From assembly GCA_012845835.1 (NCBI GenBank), contig JABAKD010000012.1, forward strand, positions 4,200,438-4,264,437: 64,000 nt of DNA, read 5' to 3'. The position numbers and the translations under genes are program-made. The stretch's first letter is position 1; each line of letters begins with the position of its first letter. The DNA comes from Undaria pinnatifida. Taxonomy: Eukaryota; Sar; Phaeophyceae; Laminariales; Alariaceae. A model generated the notes under the pieces. The model had not been told where the DNA came from. It ran no database searches and saw nothing but the letters and a program-made list of their open reading frames with translations. Below, in pieces: positions 49,561 through 62,700 of the stretch.

Positions 49561-52500
49561 TGTGAATGCTGGGAGGCGCACATGCCATAATATTAGAAAT
49601 GCGGGTGGCCGAATGCGGGTTGCGGTGGCGGTGCTACGGTGGCTGTTTCCGCGGCTGGCAGCCTCGCGCGTGGTACTCCCGAGGTTGGGTCTTCGTGTTG
49701 ACACGCGCGTGCATGTCGGTATGGTTGTGGCGCATGAAGGCGTCGACTTTCGTGTTTGTTGGCTGTTTTTATTTCGGGGTGGAGGGGGGTTGTGATGCCA
49801 GGGAATGGGCGGGGCGGAGGCGAGGGGTGGGACTTGGGGATGGGGTTGGGGGGGTTGGGGGTTTGGAATGTTGGGGGGTGAGGGGTTGGGGTACGAGGGG
49901 GATGGGGGCGGGGGCGCAGGAGGGGGGGGGGGGCGTATAGGTATGGCCCCTTTGCCAGCCTGCACGACTTGACTTTTCTCGCGTACGAAGAGCGAGAGGC
50001 AGATCGGATGATTTGTCGGTAAGCACAAGGTCAACGAACGGCGCACGATGTTTTTGACTCGCGCGCCGCGCCTTGCACGGGGCGAGTGCTCATCGCGGAG
50101 AAAAATGATATTTATAAAATGACACAGTCGCGACTTTTGCGTGTGCCAGCTGTCTTCTCCCTTTCTGCTTTCGTTTTGTGTCGGACTCTACTGTCGTAGG
50201 GCGGGGGGTGGGAAGAGGGTGGGCGGAAGGGGGGTTGCGTAATGCGCCCGAGCTATGTTGAAGCGTGCTGATTAGTGACAGACGCCGCTATTAAAGACAG
50301 AATATACTGCTGCTGCTCGTACATGGAAAAAAAAAGACGGACGGCATAATCCTACTTGTTGTATAATAGTAGATGTGTGGTGTTCACACGCCGGTTGAGA
50401 TATTTAGGGTTGTATAAGAAGCAGAGCCACTTCAAGCCACGAGCGAGCTCCGAGAACGGCTTTTTCGCTCGCGAATACCTGGCATTCTCTACGGGGGATC
50501 GGGGACCATACATAGTATTCAGGGCCTCCGATAACGACCAAAACCTAGATATTGTACAAAAAAAAGCTACCACTAACTAGTAATACTGGTATATTTACCA
50601 GGTAGGAACCATTTTGCACCTTTTTTAATGACCATAATAATGGTTGCTTGGTTAGACCATACATGATAGGTAACATAATACAGTGTCATATTATATATAT
50701 GACGTTTTGATTTATGAAACTTACTAAAAGACGGGCGATTGATGTTGTGCGCAGCTTGCAAAGATGAGTATATCGACCCGAAATTCGTCGAACTCACAGC
50801 TGGCGTCGTAAGAATAATTTTTATGAAATTTTAATATTTGGTCCTGATCACTTGTCGTACTACACAGTAGTCTGTGTGTTCTTCTGTATATGTACCACAT
50901 TATATCAGTACCCTCGTCGTATGAACCATACATACATTAATTATTGCAGAGTCGGCACGACTTAATTAAGTCGCCAACTAAGTTTTACAGGAGGACTTCG
51001 CCCGGCCGCCGTCGCTCGTCCGCCGCCGCCCCGCCGCCGCCGCCGCCGTCCCTCGGGCGGCCTTTGGTCGCCAACGTCGCTCGCCCGCTGCCGCCCGCTT
51101 GCTTGCTCGCCCGCCGTCGTTTGCTCGACCGCCGCCGCTCTTCTTGTTATTATTAGCAGGACTAAATAAGTTATACATTTAATGTAGTCGTCGTTTTCCG
51201 GAGGTGCCGACTATCTGACTTTATTGGGTTTTCATACTCAAGTCTTTTACGAAGAGGATATTTATTATTTATTGATATACTTCGTATTCATCATGCCCTC
51301 CCTTTTGGGCGGGGTTTCTTCGGCCGGGGGAAGTTAATTTTTGGCTCGCTTCGCGCGCCTGACTCGAGTCGGCAAGTCGGCTGTGGCTGGATCTTCGCCA
51401 GCCGACTTGCGGACTGAAGCCATCACTCTGTTAGCTGAATACCGGGCGAATGGCACGACACCTACCGGTTAGTTACTAATTAGTCGTTATACAGCTCTCT
51501 CTATTAATAAATGGTACTTTCAGCGTGCCCGCCGCCACGCACCACAAATAAAGCAACGCAGCTTGCAAAGATGAGTATTGACCTGAAATTCGTCGAACTC
51601 ACGGCTGACGTCCTGGAAAATTAGTTATGAATAATATTTTTTCTTGTTTCTGCCGTCCCAAAACCGAAAATAATATTTTTCCATGCTGCTGCTGTGGTGT
51701 GACATGATGGGGGGGGGAAGGGGGGGCGTCATGCCCAAGAGACTGAAGTCTGGGTCTGGCCATCATCGTCTCGGAATTTGTGGGCCTTCCAATGACCGTC
51801 ACAAGACAGCGTAAGATCGCCCTGACTTCTTCGCCATGTTGCGTTCTCTCCCCAGTGCCATTGATGATGCACTCGATACCCTCCATGAGCCAAATGCCGT
51901 CTTTAGTCAGTTCCTAGGGTCTGCTACTACAATAATAATAGTATGACATTTTTTTTCTCTTTTCCTTTCCTTGCTTGCTCTTCTTGTCTTTTCTTGCTTT
52001 TTCCTGCTTGTCTTTTCTTTTACTTCTTTTCCTTTTTCCTTTTCTCGCTGCCTTGTCTTTTCTTTCCTTCTTTCCTTTATCTTCTTTTCTTTTCTTTGTT
52101 TCTTTTTTCCAATTAACTTGCGCCTGTCGTGCGTATGCGTAGTGATAGATACGTATTATAGTAGGTCAGACGTTTTAAATAAGTGAAAGTGCTAGAGCTT
52201 TTCGAGCTTCCTCATTGGCCAAGAATAATTGAGAAATATAAAAGTCAGCATCTACGAGCGCGATCTCCGCAAAGCAAGCAAGCTGCCGGCTAATAAAACC
52301 AGTAAAAACGTACTGAAAACCCTTTTTACGTAATGTTTCACGTAGATTTCGTACATGGATTTTTCCTTCCGCATTCGTTGAACCCGCAACGAACGCCATT
52401 GTGCCGCGACAGCCCGCGTAACTTCTTCCGCGTACAGCAGGCAGGCAGTCAGCCCCTCACGAGCTCGGACACGCACGCGCACAGCAGCACTGCTGCACAA

Positions 52501-52617
52501 CAGCCATCCGGGGGACGGAGAAAGACTTCGCGAGAACTACGTTAGCACTTTCGGCTGGCTCATTACCACCACCAGCAGCAGCCGCAGCGGACTCTGCTGA
52601 GAGGCATATTTATTGAC
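49561..52617. other. Intergenic region upstream of the phospholipase C gene
   Basis: No supported gene. Notable parts are a G-rich strip (49780-49935), a dispersed repeat (50645-50820), a GC-rich CCGCCG strip (50995-51135) with TTAATTAAGTCG and GGACTAAATAAG at its borders, a fragment GCAGCTTGCAAAGATGAGTA near 51558, and a TTTTCTT-rich strip (51950-52110). The phospholipase C promoter presumably lies near 52200-52600. Confidence 0.6.
50645..50820 (+). repeat. Dispersed repeat pair member (ACATGATAGGTAACAT family)
   Basis: Shares ACATGATAGGTAACAT, AGACGGGCGAT, GCAAAGATGAGTAT and CGTCGAACTCACA with 58585-58745. Non-coding. Confidence 0.75.
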
Positions 52618-53784
52618 ATGATGGATTCTAGACGACGAGCAAAGCCGAGGGCGACCCAAAAGTCAAATGGGGGGACTGAGATTGGTAGCAGCAACAGAGT
52701 GCCTACTTGCGACTGGACTGCTGCTGCTGCTGCTGTATTCGCGTCTCCCGCTGCGATAACATCTAGCCCCTCTCGAGGCCCTCCCCTGCTTGTTCCCCCA
52801 AGGAGCAGCAGCAGTAGCAGCAGCAGTGGTAGCAGCAGCAGCAACAGCAACAGCAGTAGTAGTGGTAGCAGTATTAACAGTAGTGGTAGAGAGTCAGCAC
52901 CAACAGCAGAAGCGAGTAATAATAAAAAGGAAGAGCCAGATCACACGTACGTTTACTACCACTGCTACTACAACAACAACACGAACCACAAGAAAGTTGA
53001 TGTGCTCGAAGCTTCTTCGTCGTCACAGCAGCTTCTACGACGACACTCCGCACAGCAACAGCACCGACACCGAGAAGCTGCTATTTCCGCGACTGATGGC
53101 TCTATGATGACGCCCCTAAGACGCCCGTCTACTTCTGCGTGGGACGAGGAAGCAGGTGCAAGCTTCTGGCCGGCCGCTGCAGCTTCTTCTCCTGCTGCTG
53201 CCTCTGCTGCTTGTGCTGGGACTGTTGGTGCTGGTGCTGGTGCTGCAACGATTACTGCTGGAGCTGGTGGTGGTGCAGCAGTAGCTGCTGGTGCTGTTGG
53301 TGCTGGTACTGGTGCCGCAGCAGCTGCTGCTAGTGTTGCTGGTGGTGCTGCAGCTACTGCTGGTGCTGGTGCTGGTGGTGATGATGATTTCTCAGGGAAA
53401 AAAAGGAGCGGCCGAAAATTCCCGTTTGCCTTCAACATAGCTGCAGCAGCAGCGACCCCAGCATCATCAGCAGTGACTGCTGAGCTCCTCCCCTCAGCAG
53501 CAGCATCATCATCAGCAGCAGCATCACCACCGCCTGGGTCGACGAGCCCCGGTCTCGAGCAACGTTGGCTGTGCGGCCCGGCGCTGGCGGCGCTGCGGTT
53601 CGTGAGGTCGACAGCGAGCATGGCTTTGATCTTCGTGGCTGGCTGCTCCGCCGTGCTGATTACGTTTTGGTCGCTTTTTCCCGTGTGCACCTCGTGCATG
53701 TTAAGGAGTCACCCCCTTGGCCAGGACAATTCGAGTCCTTCCAATGAGACAGGGTGGTCTACGCTCTACATCAACCAGCTTCAG
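52618..53784 (+). CDS. Phospholipase C exon 1: low-complexity N-terminus and membrane anchor
   Basis: 389 residues from ATG 52618 (ATG 52621 is next). Ser runs, an Asn/Tyr/His-rich part, then long Ala/Gly and Ala/Ser/Pro stretches from GCT/GCA repeats, the hydrophobic segment, and NETGWSTLYINQLQ|GTGCGT. The tail ILQ-type phrase directly precedes VIGTHNSYH in the family, which supports the join. Repeat-rich composition means lengths may vary between alleles. Confidence 0.75.
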
Positions 53785-56700
53785 GTGCGTGGGTGGGTGG
53801 GTGGGTGGGTCGGTGGCTATGGCTTGCTTTGCACTGCTTACTCTTTACGAATAGAATGGGGCTACGAGTATCTATCATCACTTTCGAAGTTGTCGGGATG
53901 CATGCTCTAGATATGCACGATGCAGATGCACCCGCTACATTACATCAGTGTATGAATCGTATGACGTGCTCATACCTGGTACTACGTATACTCGGATCCC
54001 GATACTTGTACCACTCTTGTGTATGTTTCTGGAGGAGGCATGAATTGCGTCAGCTGTGATATAGTCTATGCGTGTACCACCTTTGGTTTGTTTGTGTTTT
54101 TCCCTGGGGTGTTCCTCAGCTCCAGAGTGACTGGAGCCTGTCCTGTGACCACGGACTTGATTATGCGAGTTGATGTGACAACAACAAAACAACTCGGAAT
54201 ACCCGTGTGCCTGACACACTGTATCTGGTATATTTTCGCTGTGGTTTTGAAGTTCAACTTCGTGCTGTTTGAAATTGCGGAGAAACTGCGTACTGCTGTA
54301 CCATTTTAAAAGTACTTGGTACGACCGGTATGGTACAGGTGTAGACTACAGTAATTATAGAAAAAGCAGAATCATGTGACTAGAGCGGTAGCAGGCACGC
54401 AAAAAGTACGCCACTTTTTAAAAGTGTTTCGCACGTACGACAGCTCGTGAACGGTGATATTTTGGGACCCGAAGGGTGCGCCAGCTAGCGTTGGGCTGCG
54501 AAAGCAACTGTGAGTTAAATCGACACACGACGCGTATGAAAATACGTGGAAGTGTGGTGAGCTACGAACTAAAGCTTTATTTTTCCCCATCCGCCGGAGG
54601 ATGAAGAAAAAAAAAAAGGTGATAAGACGTTCCGGGTGGCTGTCTCCACCACACCTGACCCGGCACTGATCCGAGATCCCCAAGAAGGATCAGGTCGGGT
54701 TGGCACAAAAAAACCGGTCGCCCCGGTGGCGTATCAGGTTATCCTCGAGCCTGGTATTAATAATTAGACTACACGTATAGGTCAGTTTCGTGAGTTCGAG
54801 CCCCGCCGAGTGCATACGTACTATACTATTTGTAGACTACACGTATAATCTAGTCTACTATACGTATTCGTTGGGACTTTTTCTTGTGCACAAATTGACT
54901 TGCGGAAAGCGCTAAATAAAGCGTGAGTTAGCAACACTCGATGAAGAATCGACGAGCAGTGGGATTGCTGAACCCTGTGCGCGATAAAAGTTGAAGGCAA
55001 GAACCGGGGGGGAGAAGGGACGACACCTGTGACCACGGCTTGTCCAGAAGCTGGAAAGTAGAAATAGTGTGAGAAAAAAAAACGAAAAAACTCACGCATC
55101 CGCACAACAGCAGCTCGCCGCCCACTACGCTCGCTGAATAAGGAAAAACACAACATAATAAAATGTAGAGGGGGCAGAAAGAAGAGGCCCATGGTTTTGT
55201 GCAACTGCAAGTAGCGATTTGATAATGCCAAGAGCTTCGTGCTTGCGCAGAGTTGATTGCCCTCTGTGCTGCGCTGGCTGCGTGCTGGCGATGTCACGTT
55301 CTCATCGATCGGCTGATTGCGACAAAAACACACGAAGAAGATCGACAGAGGGCAATCAATGAAGAACGCGTAAAGACGAGCACACAGCAGCAGCAGTACA
55401 CACGACGAAAATCGACGAGCATAAAAAGCTGAAAACTGGGAATGATGGTGAACCTACCATGTGCGGCATGCACCGGGGGGAAGGGAAGACACCTGTGACC
55501 ACGGCACGGCGTTTCCAGAAGGTCGTCGAGGGTGAAACCTCTTACGAATTGAGCTGGAGAGTAAACGTGATGATGAACAAAACACGTACACACCCGTACA
55601 CAGCATGATGAGGCGTTGAGGACTGAGTTCACTGTATTCTGTACTGCACTGTCTTTTGTGATACATGCTCGACGGCAAAACACTACAATAAAGTTTCCAC
55701 GCACAAATTGAGCTGCCCCACCCGTCCCCTCCCCCCCTCCCCCGCTCCCGCCCCCCTTTTGACCAAAATCAACATGCTCGACGGCAAAACACTACAATAA
55801 AGTTTCCACGCACAAATTGAGCTGCCCCACCCGTCCCCTCCCCCCCCCTCCCCCCCTCCCGCCCCCCTTTTGACCAAAATCAGGCCCCCACGTCCTTAAA
55901 AATTGCGCCCTCCCCTCACCGGTTTTTCGACTTACAGGATTCACTTGATAAACTGATGCATTTCCTTCCACAGCTGTCAGATTTTGTCCCCCTCATAAAC
56001 GGGTTTTATAATTTCCGCGCACAGACTGCCTAACATCACCCTGTTGACCCTGATAGCTACACTGTAGTTGGAAGGGGAGTCGCCGACCTATATCCTTGAT
56101 GAGGACACACAACCCGTAATATGCGCGATCGGAGTATCACACACAGCTTGCAAAGACGAGTTTCGACAAAATCTTCGATCTCACAGCTGGATGGAGTGTA
56201 TTTTAATTTTTATAATAATAGGTAACTGCTGTAGCCCCAAGAGTTGAGGGTGCGTTTGTGTTTTTTTCTTTTTGTGGTATGAGCGGAACAAGCAGGGTAC
56301 AATAGTTTTAGCCTACGAACGAACAACGTGTTGTGATATATGATACCATGCAAAATCCACGTTCACGGACGTATTGGGACAAACTTTTTGCGCTTGATTT
56401 TGTGCATCGGCACTTAAGTCTTGCTATTGAAATTAGTGCGGGCACGTGTGACAGTACTCCGAGTGCGGGATACGTGGTTGGTCGGTGTTGGAAAGCGTGC
56501 CCCTCATGGGTTCCGGTATCTTTATTAGTCTCTTCTCATGGCTCGCTGGCTTGGCCCCAAGCTTATTATGCATTATTTCCCTAAATAGAAAGCTAAAAGA
56601 CAAGGCATAACAGGGCTAGGCTGGGTGGCGCAGGGTAGTGCACGGTGGTGCAGGGTAGTGAGAGATGAGGGGCGTCCTGCCTGTCCCATCATCGTCACCT

Positions 56701-59700
56701 ACATTATCGCCGATTTATGATGGCCTTGACGTGAGCGTGACATCTAGTATCACGTGGTTTCACCTCAACCATGACATGGCTGCACGTCGAATCTATAAAA
56801 TATCCTTCTACGGAGGGCAATCCACTACATTAGACCACCCTGAATAGCCGTAGATGCACACCACCTGGCAATCAAAGGATGTCAACAAAACATCCACCAT
56901 TGGAAAGGAGATCGAAGATTCGGCTATTCGAAACATACGAAAATGAGGCTATAGATTTCCCCACACCTCGTAATAATGAGGCTTAAGCGCCTCATTGCAA
57001 GATGTACAACCCTATGTATGACGGAGCTCAAGGTGAGAAACAGGTAGTGGTGTAGAAAGGCGGCGGTCGCGGCAGGGAGATTTGGTTTGACTCGATGGTC
57101 GTTTGAATAAGTGCGTCAGCATAGGAAGTGGGTCGGAATTTCAAGGAAGAAAACCCGAACGGGCAGATTACCTCAGCGTCTAAAGATGCCGACATGAGTC
57201 GTAGTTGGGTAGGCACGACGTGGCCAATAAACCCGAATATATATATATATATATACACCGCAGACAGCGGTGTCTTTGGGTGCCGCCCGGTCGAGATCGT
57301 GGGCGCGCCGTGTATGCAGTTGTGAGCGAGTGCTAATTTTTTTACTCTTTTTCGATTTTTTGGCTCGAGTTTTGAACATCATTTTTTATATATCTTTTAA
57401 AAACCTTCCCCCGACTTGTCGGAAAAAATATATTGATTCTTAAGGTTGTCTCAGAGGAGGGTTTATACAGGCGTGTTCCGGCGTGTTCCGGGTGGGAGCG
57501 CTGAGAGCGATGCACGGCCTTTTAGTCAAGTGATTCGAAGACGAACTACTTGCCGAGATATTTGTAAGTATGTCTTTGTATAAGTGTGAGCGCTGAGAGC
57601 GATGCACGGCCTTTTAGTGAAGTGATTCGAAGACGAACTACTTGCCGAGATATTTGTAAGTATGTCTTTGTATAAGTGTGCTGTGCTGTACTGATATAAC
57701 ATTATCAGATCTTCGTCTGAATACTAGGATGATAACAAGGCAACACTGAACCAGTCAGCCGATCAGCCAGTCTGGGGGCTGTGCCTATCTCCACATATAT
57801 AACGTCAAGCCGCACTGCGTTCACTACCTTGGCTAGTCCTTCGGTGGTAGACAGGTAAGGCCGCTCTGAAGGAAGCAGTCAGCCAACCAGTCAGTCCGGG
57901 GGCTGTGTCTATAGTCTATCACACCAGAAAAAAAACACAAGGTGTTCCGTTCGAGTAGCTCATACGCCCCCTGTGGGACTTGATTGGGAACACATGTCCA
58001 AACAAAGCGGCAACTTCAAAGTTCGCTTCGACCGCACGAAGCAACGCCGGATGCTGCGGTAGGGAGCGGTCGGTCAATTTACCTTCAGAGTTTTGGTCAT
58101 TTTTCTGGGTCCCAAACTTTGTCCTTGCCAACATTGAAGGGGGGTGGTAGCAAAACCCTCTCCGGTGGAGTAACCGACCTGGTGTCGTAGCTTCAGGACT
58201 AACGCCAATGCTTCTCTCCATACGTGGTATACACACGTTGACCTTTGCACCATCTTTGAGAGACGAAAAACCCCCCGACCCAAAGTAGTCTGAGCTACCC
58301 TCTCCGGTGGAGTAACCGACCTGGTGTCGTAGCTTCAGGACCACCTTCAATACTTCTCTCCATACGTGGTATACACACGTTGACCTTTGCACCATCTTTG
58401 AGAGACGAAAAAACCCCCCGACCCAAAGTAGTCTGAGCTCATGTGTTGAATGCTCCAAGTAAAATGCTTCCAAGTACCCTATTACTCCTTTAATAAGGTA
58501 GACCAAACCGGTACCCTACTACTACCTGATAAAACATCAATAAATGAGAGGTTATTGGTACATCAGAGTGTTCAGATAATTGTTGGTATGTCCATTGGTT
58601 ATACATGATAGGTAACATGATGCAATGTCATCTTATGCTGGGTTTTTATTTATGAAGCTTACTAGAAGACGGGCGATCGATCTAGTACGCAGCTGGCAAA
58701 GATGAGTATCGACCCTGTCGTCGAACTCACAAATGATGTCGTTACAATGTTTTTGTTAAATGCTCCAGTCACTTGTATTTATTTATTTCCGTGGATCGGC
58801 AAAAATGCTTTTATTAACCGTACACTGGGCACATCGCGGTGGACCTTGCCGCGTACCTTGCCGCGGACATTGCTGCGGACGGTGTCGTGGACATTGCCGT
58901 GGATACTGCCGTGAACATGAACGTGGCCGTGGACGTTGCTGCGGATACTCCCGCGGATAATGCCGCGGACATTGCCGTGGACATGGCCGCCGACATGGTC
59001 GTCGCCATGACCGCGTGTAGTGCCGTGGACATGAACACGGTCGTGGACGTTACTGCGTATACTGCCGGGGACGTTGCTGCGGATAATGCCGCGGATACTG
59101 CCCCGGACATTGCCGTGGATGAATTGCCGTGGGAAGCTGCAAGCAATATCCACGGATTGCCGTGGCAGGCCTCGGCATGCCGCGGCAGTGCCCGTGGAGC
59201 GCCGCGGCTCGCCGCGGGCACAGCCCCAGCTATCCGCGAAAACGTCGAATAATGTCCAACCGTGCCAAACGGGTTACAGTGGTGTACCCTCTTTAAGACC
59301 GCCCCGTGGCAAGAACGGTTTAGGTGTCTTATATTTGCCATGGCCTTACCGTTTAATACTGCAAATATTGCAAATACTGCAAATACTGCAAATACTGCCA
59401 ACACTGCCAACACTGCAAACACTGCAAATACTGCAAATACTGCAAATACTGCAAATACCGCAAACACTGCACACACTGCAACCACTGCAAACACATACGA
59501 TCCCGTACTACTTCCAAGAAGTTTATTTCGCGACAAGCCCATTTACCTGCTCTTATCTCCCGAAATTCTGAAGCCGGATGACTACTATGGAATGATGCGC
59601 GCATCCAGCTATCGCTATGAAGATGGTCCTTGTGGACCTGATGCAGTTGTTGACTGTCCGAGTTTGTGTTCGTTAGATTGCGAAAGCGGCCACCCATAGA

Positions 59701-62700
59701 TCATGACGGGACACTATTATGAAACTGGCGGGGGACTGACAGCATCCTCTTACCCGCATCGATTTCCTTTGAGTCTTGACCTTACGAAGCCTGAGCTATC
59801 AAATCAGCAATGCACCAGCACAAGCTAAACAACACGAAGCGATGCCTCCCAGTGCCGATGCCTCCTGTGTCCCTTTCCACCCAGCAGCACCGTGACAGAT
59901 GGCGTCGTCGGCAGGACGACTCTGCGCGTGCAACCACATTGGGCTTCTCATCTCTAAAAAGGGGGGTGCGCCACTGATGTAATTCCTGCAGGACTCACGA
60001 ACAGTAACATGTTCGGCGACAATAAAAAAATAGGAGAGTGATCGCATCAACCGTCTATCACATAATATAATGAGCGAGAGAGCGGAGTACACAAGCATTG
60101 CCGTTTGGCGCGCGTTGTCGTGCAGCTCCTTGCGTAGAGTCAGGCTTCTGCTTCGATGTATGATGCTCTACCCCAGCGGCCGGGGTTGCTTGAATGTTGC
60201 CGACGCGCCGCAATGTTCACTTGTGGTTAGCCGTCTTCCCCCTCTGACGGAAATCTCGAAGGAATTTAGGTCGGGCTCTACCACTCCCCCCTTTGGGATG
60301 TGGTTGGCTTCAAATCCACGGGGTGTCGCAAGCGTCCCTGTGAGCTTGTACCAGGTATACTGCCAGGTATAACATGTAAAAACTCTCGAAAATCCCGAGA
60401 AAAAATATCTACGAAGCCACCATGCAAGTGACCAGGCAGGTATCACCGACCAAGCCGAAACGAGATTATAGTTTGTGTTTGTGTATGCACTCTGCCGCAC
60501 TATTGCTCTACCAGGTATCGACGTTCGCTCGGTCGCTACCACCGATGACCCGATCGCTCGGTCGCTACCACCGATGACCCGATCGCTCGGTAGGTTTTCG
60601 GAGGCCTTGGGTCGCCTTCGTCAGTCGTGCCGTCGCTCGGTCGGTCCCGCCGTCGGTGGATTGCTTGCCGTCGGTCGATGGACCGATTGCTCGGACGATC
60701 GGCCTCGTCGCTCGGTAGTTACAAGGCAGCCTTGGGCCGCATTCGCCGGTCGGGCCGTCCCTACTAGTTGTTCGGTCGCGCAGTTAGCTCGCACGCCGTC
60801 GCTCTTGCTAGTTGACATCAGCACGGACTGGTTACTCGTGAAATGTTGTTTTTTATGGGAAAAAGCACAACAACAGCCGCCGACGTAGAGTAAACTGGCC
60901 GAGATTTGTTTTTCGGACCGCCGGCAATAAAAATGTCATCACGTCTTCGCACTAGGGAACCCCCCGCGCACTAGAAAACCCCCCGGAAAAGCAATTTCGG
61001 CTCAACAAAAAAGCACTACAGTAGCTCACCTGTGTTGAGACTACGTATTGATTAAAGATGCCTTCGTTATGAGCTGTATGACAGAGGACACAGGACAGAG
61101 CAGGTATTGTTTGTAGTTTTCATTGTGTGCTGGCTTGCATACGCTTGTGTTTGCTCGAGTGCTCATTGCCGTTGGCATTGGATGACCAAGTCACCTTGCT
61201 GCATTTTGCAATCTGTGTCTCTGTCTCGTAGTTTGTGACCACAGAGCTCGTCTCTCTATAAGCGTCAGCACAGACGCTGGTTGTGCTGGATGCAGATGGG
61301 TGAAAATATCAGTTTGAAATGACGAACACACACACATTGCGAGTGTTTGAAGACACGTTTTGGGGACTTTGAAGGCAGTAAGTTTGGGTTAGCACCCCTC
61401 GCCATCCCGCCCCTCCCTCCCCCCTTATCTTGTGTACAGAAGGTGCAAACATGTGAAACTGATGTTTGTTATCTGTACCACGATCTTATCAGTCCGACGG
61501 ACACCCGCCGCCATCCCCCCTCCCGCCCTCCCCCCGCCACCCACCCCCCTCCATAACATGTACAAATGGCGCATCTACGTGATCCGATCTGTTCGGCCTG
61601 TGAAGCCTTTCACACTATCCGCCAGTTCGCCTTTCGCCCCAATCCCCCCCCCCCCCCCCCCCTCTGACTGCTCCGTCTCGAAAGGGATGCGTGTCCAATG
61701 GTCAAATGGCTAAGGCAAGCAACACACGAGTACGCCCCCCCCCCCTCTGACTGCCTGCCAGGTCGGTGAACACCCGATGTGCCCCGTGCCGACATTACAG
61801 GGGTGCGAGGGCTGTGGTCTCGAGACTACGACCATGTATGGTAATGAGCCCCCCCCCCCCCCGCCTCCCCTCTAAAATGACGACCGCAGGTAATTGGGAC
61901 GCACAACTCGTACCACCGAAGGACCAACGTTCCAGCGGTAGGTGTGTATTGGAACTACCACTACCCGTCGCTCACGGCGCAGCTGGACGCCGGGATTCGA
62001 CACCTTGAGCTGGACGTACACTACGACTTAAAGACGGGAAGGTGATTATGAATGGCACAGTAAACCTATACAGAAGTAGAGAGACAGTTAACGCGATAGT
62101 AGCCTATATTTCTAGTGCAGGAGACCGTAAGAGACATTAATGTTGAATAGCCTATTACTAGTACAGGAAACCTACTGTATTGTGAAACAGGGGTAGTGAC
62201 CTACGAATAGTGTGGTAGTGAGAAAACAGGAATGTTGGCCTACTGCGGGACAGTAATGCTGCAATAGCCTACTACTAGTACAGTAATGCTGCAATAGCCT
62301 ACAACTAGTACAGGAAACCTGCTGTGCTGTGAAACAGGGGTAGAGGCCTACGACTAGTGTGGTAGTGAGAAAACCGGAATGTTGCCCTCCTGCGGTGCAG
62401 GAAAACCGACAGTAGTGCGAGCACAGGAGTGTTGCCCTATTGCGGAGGACCATAGTGCTCAGGACCTACTTCGTACGACAAAGACACTAAACCTGCTTCG
62501 AAGTATACCCCCTTGGGATCTTTTCCTAACCATATCTGGTCCTGATGACAGCAGCGTGTTCCCCCGTAAAATAGTGCAGGAAACAAGCTGTTACGGCAGG
62601 GGTCCCCCCCCTATATAAGGCGATCTGAGCAATGCCGTATCCCGATACAAGGCGGTCAAGGTCACATGGCACGACCGGGGGATGGCACTCATAACCCGGA

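Larger units (their letters stand above)
53785..61889 (+). other. Phospholipase C intron 1 (8.1 kb)
   Basis: Starts GTGCGTGGGTGGGTGGGTGG, so it has a donor-side G-triplet run, and ends with a poly(C)-ended repeat 30 bp before the acceptor. Within it are dispersed repeats and minisatellites listed separately. Short frames at 56333-56584 and 56665-56847 have no domain content and I do not support them as genes. Confidence 0.7.

Noticed and set aside
52968-53699. 243-codon minus-strand open frame opposite phospholipase C exon 1
   Set aside because: It mirrors the GCT/GCA repeats of exon 1 and has no domain. The plus-strand frame has the membrane segment and a donor consistent with the PLC join.
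56333-56847. Two short frames (83 and 60 codons) in phospholipase C intron 1
   Set aside because: No domain, no splice support, and the composition is like the surrounding intron.
57919-58506. 195-codon minus-strand frame as a gene
   Set aside because: It spans a recent tandem duplication read in two different frames, which is incompatible with a conserved protein. Kept only as a repeat entry.
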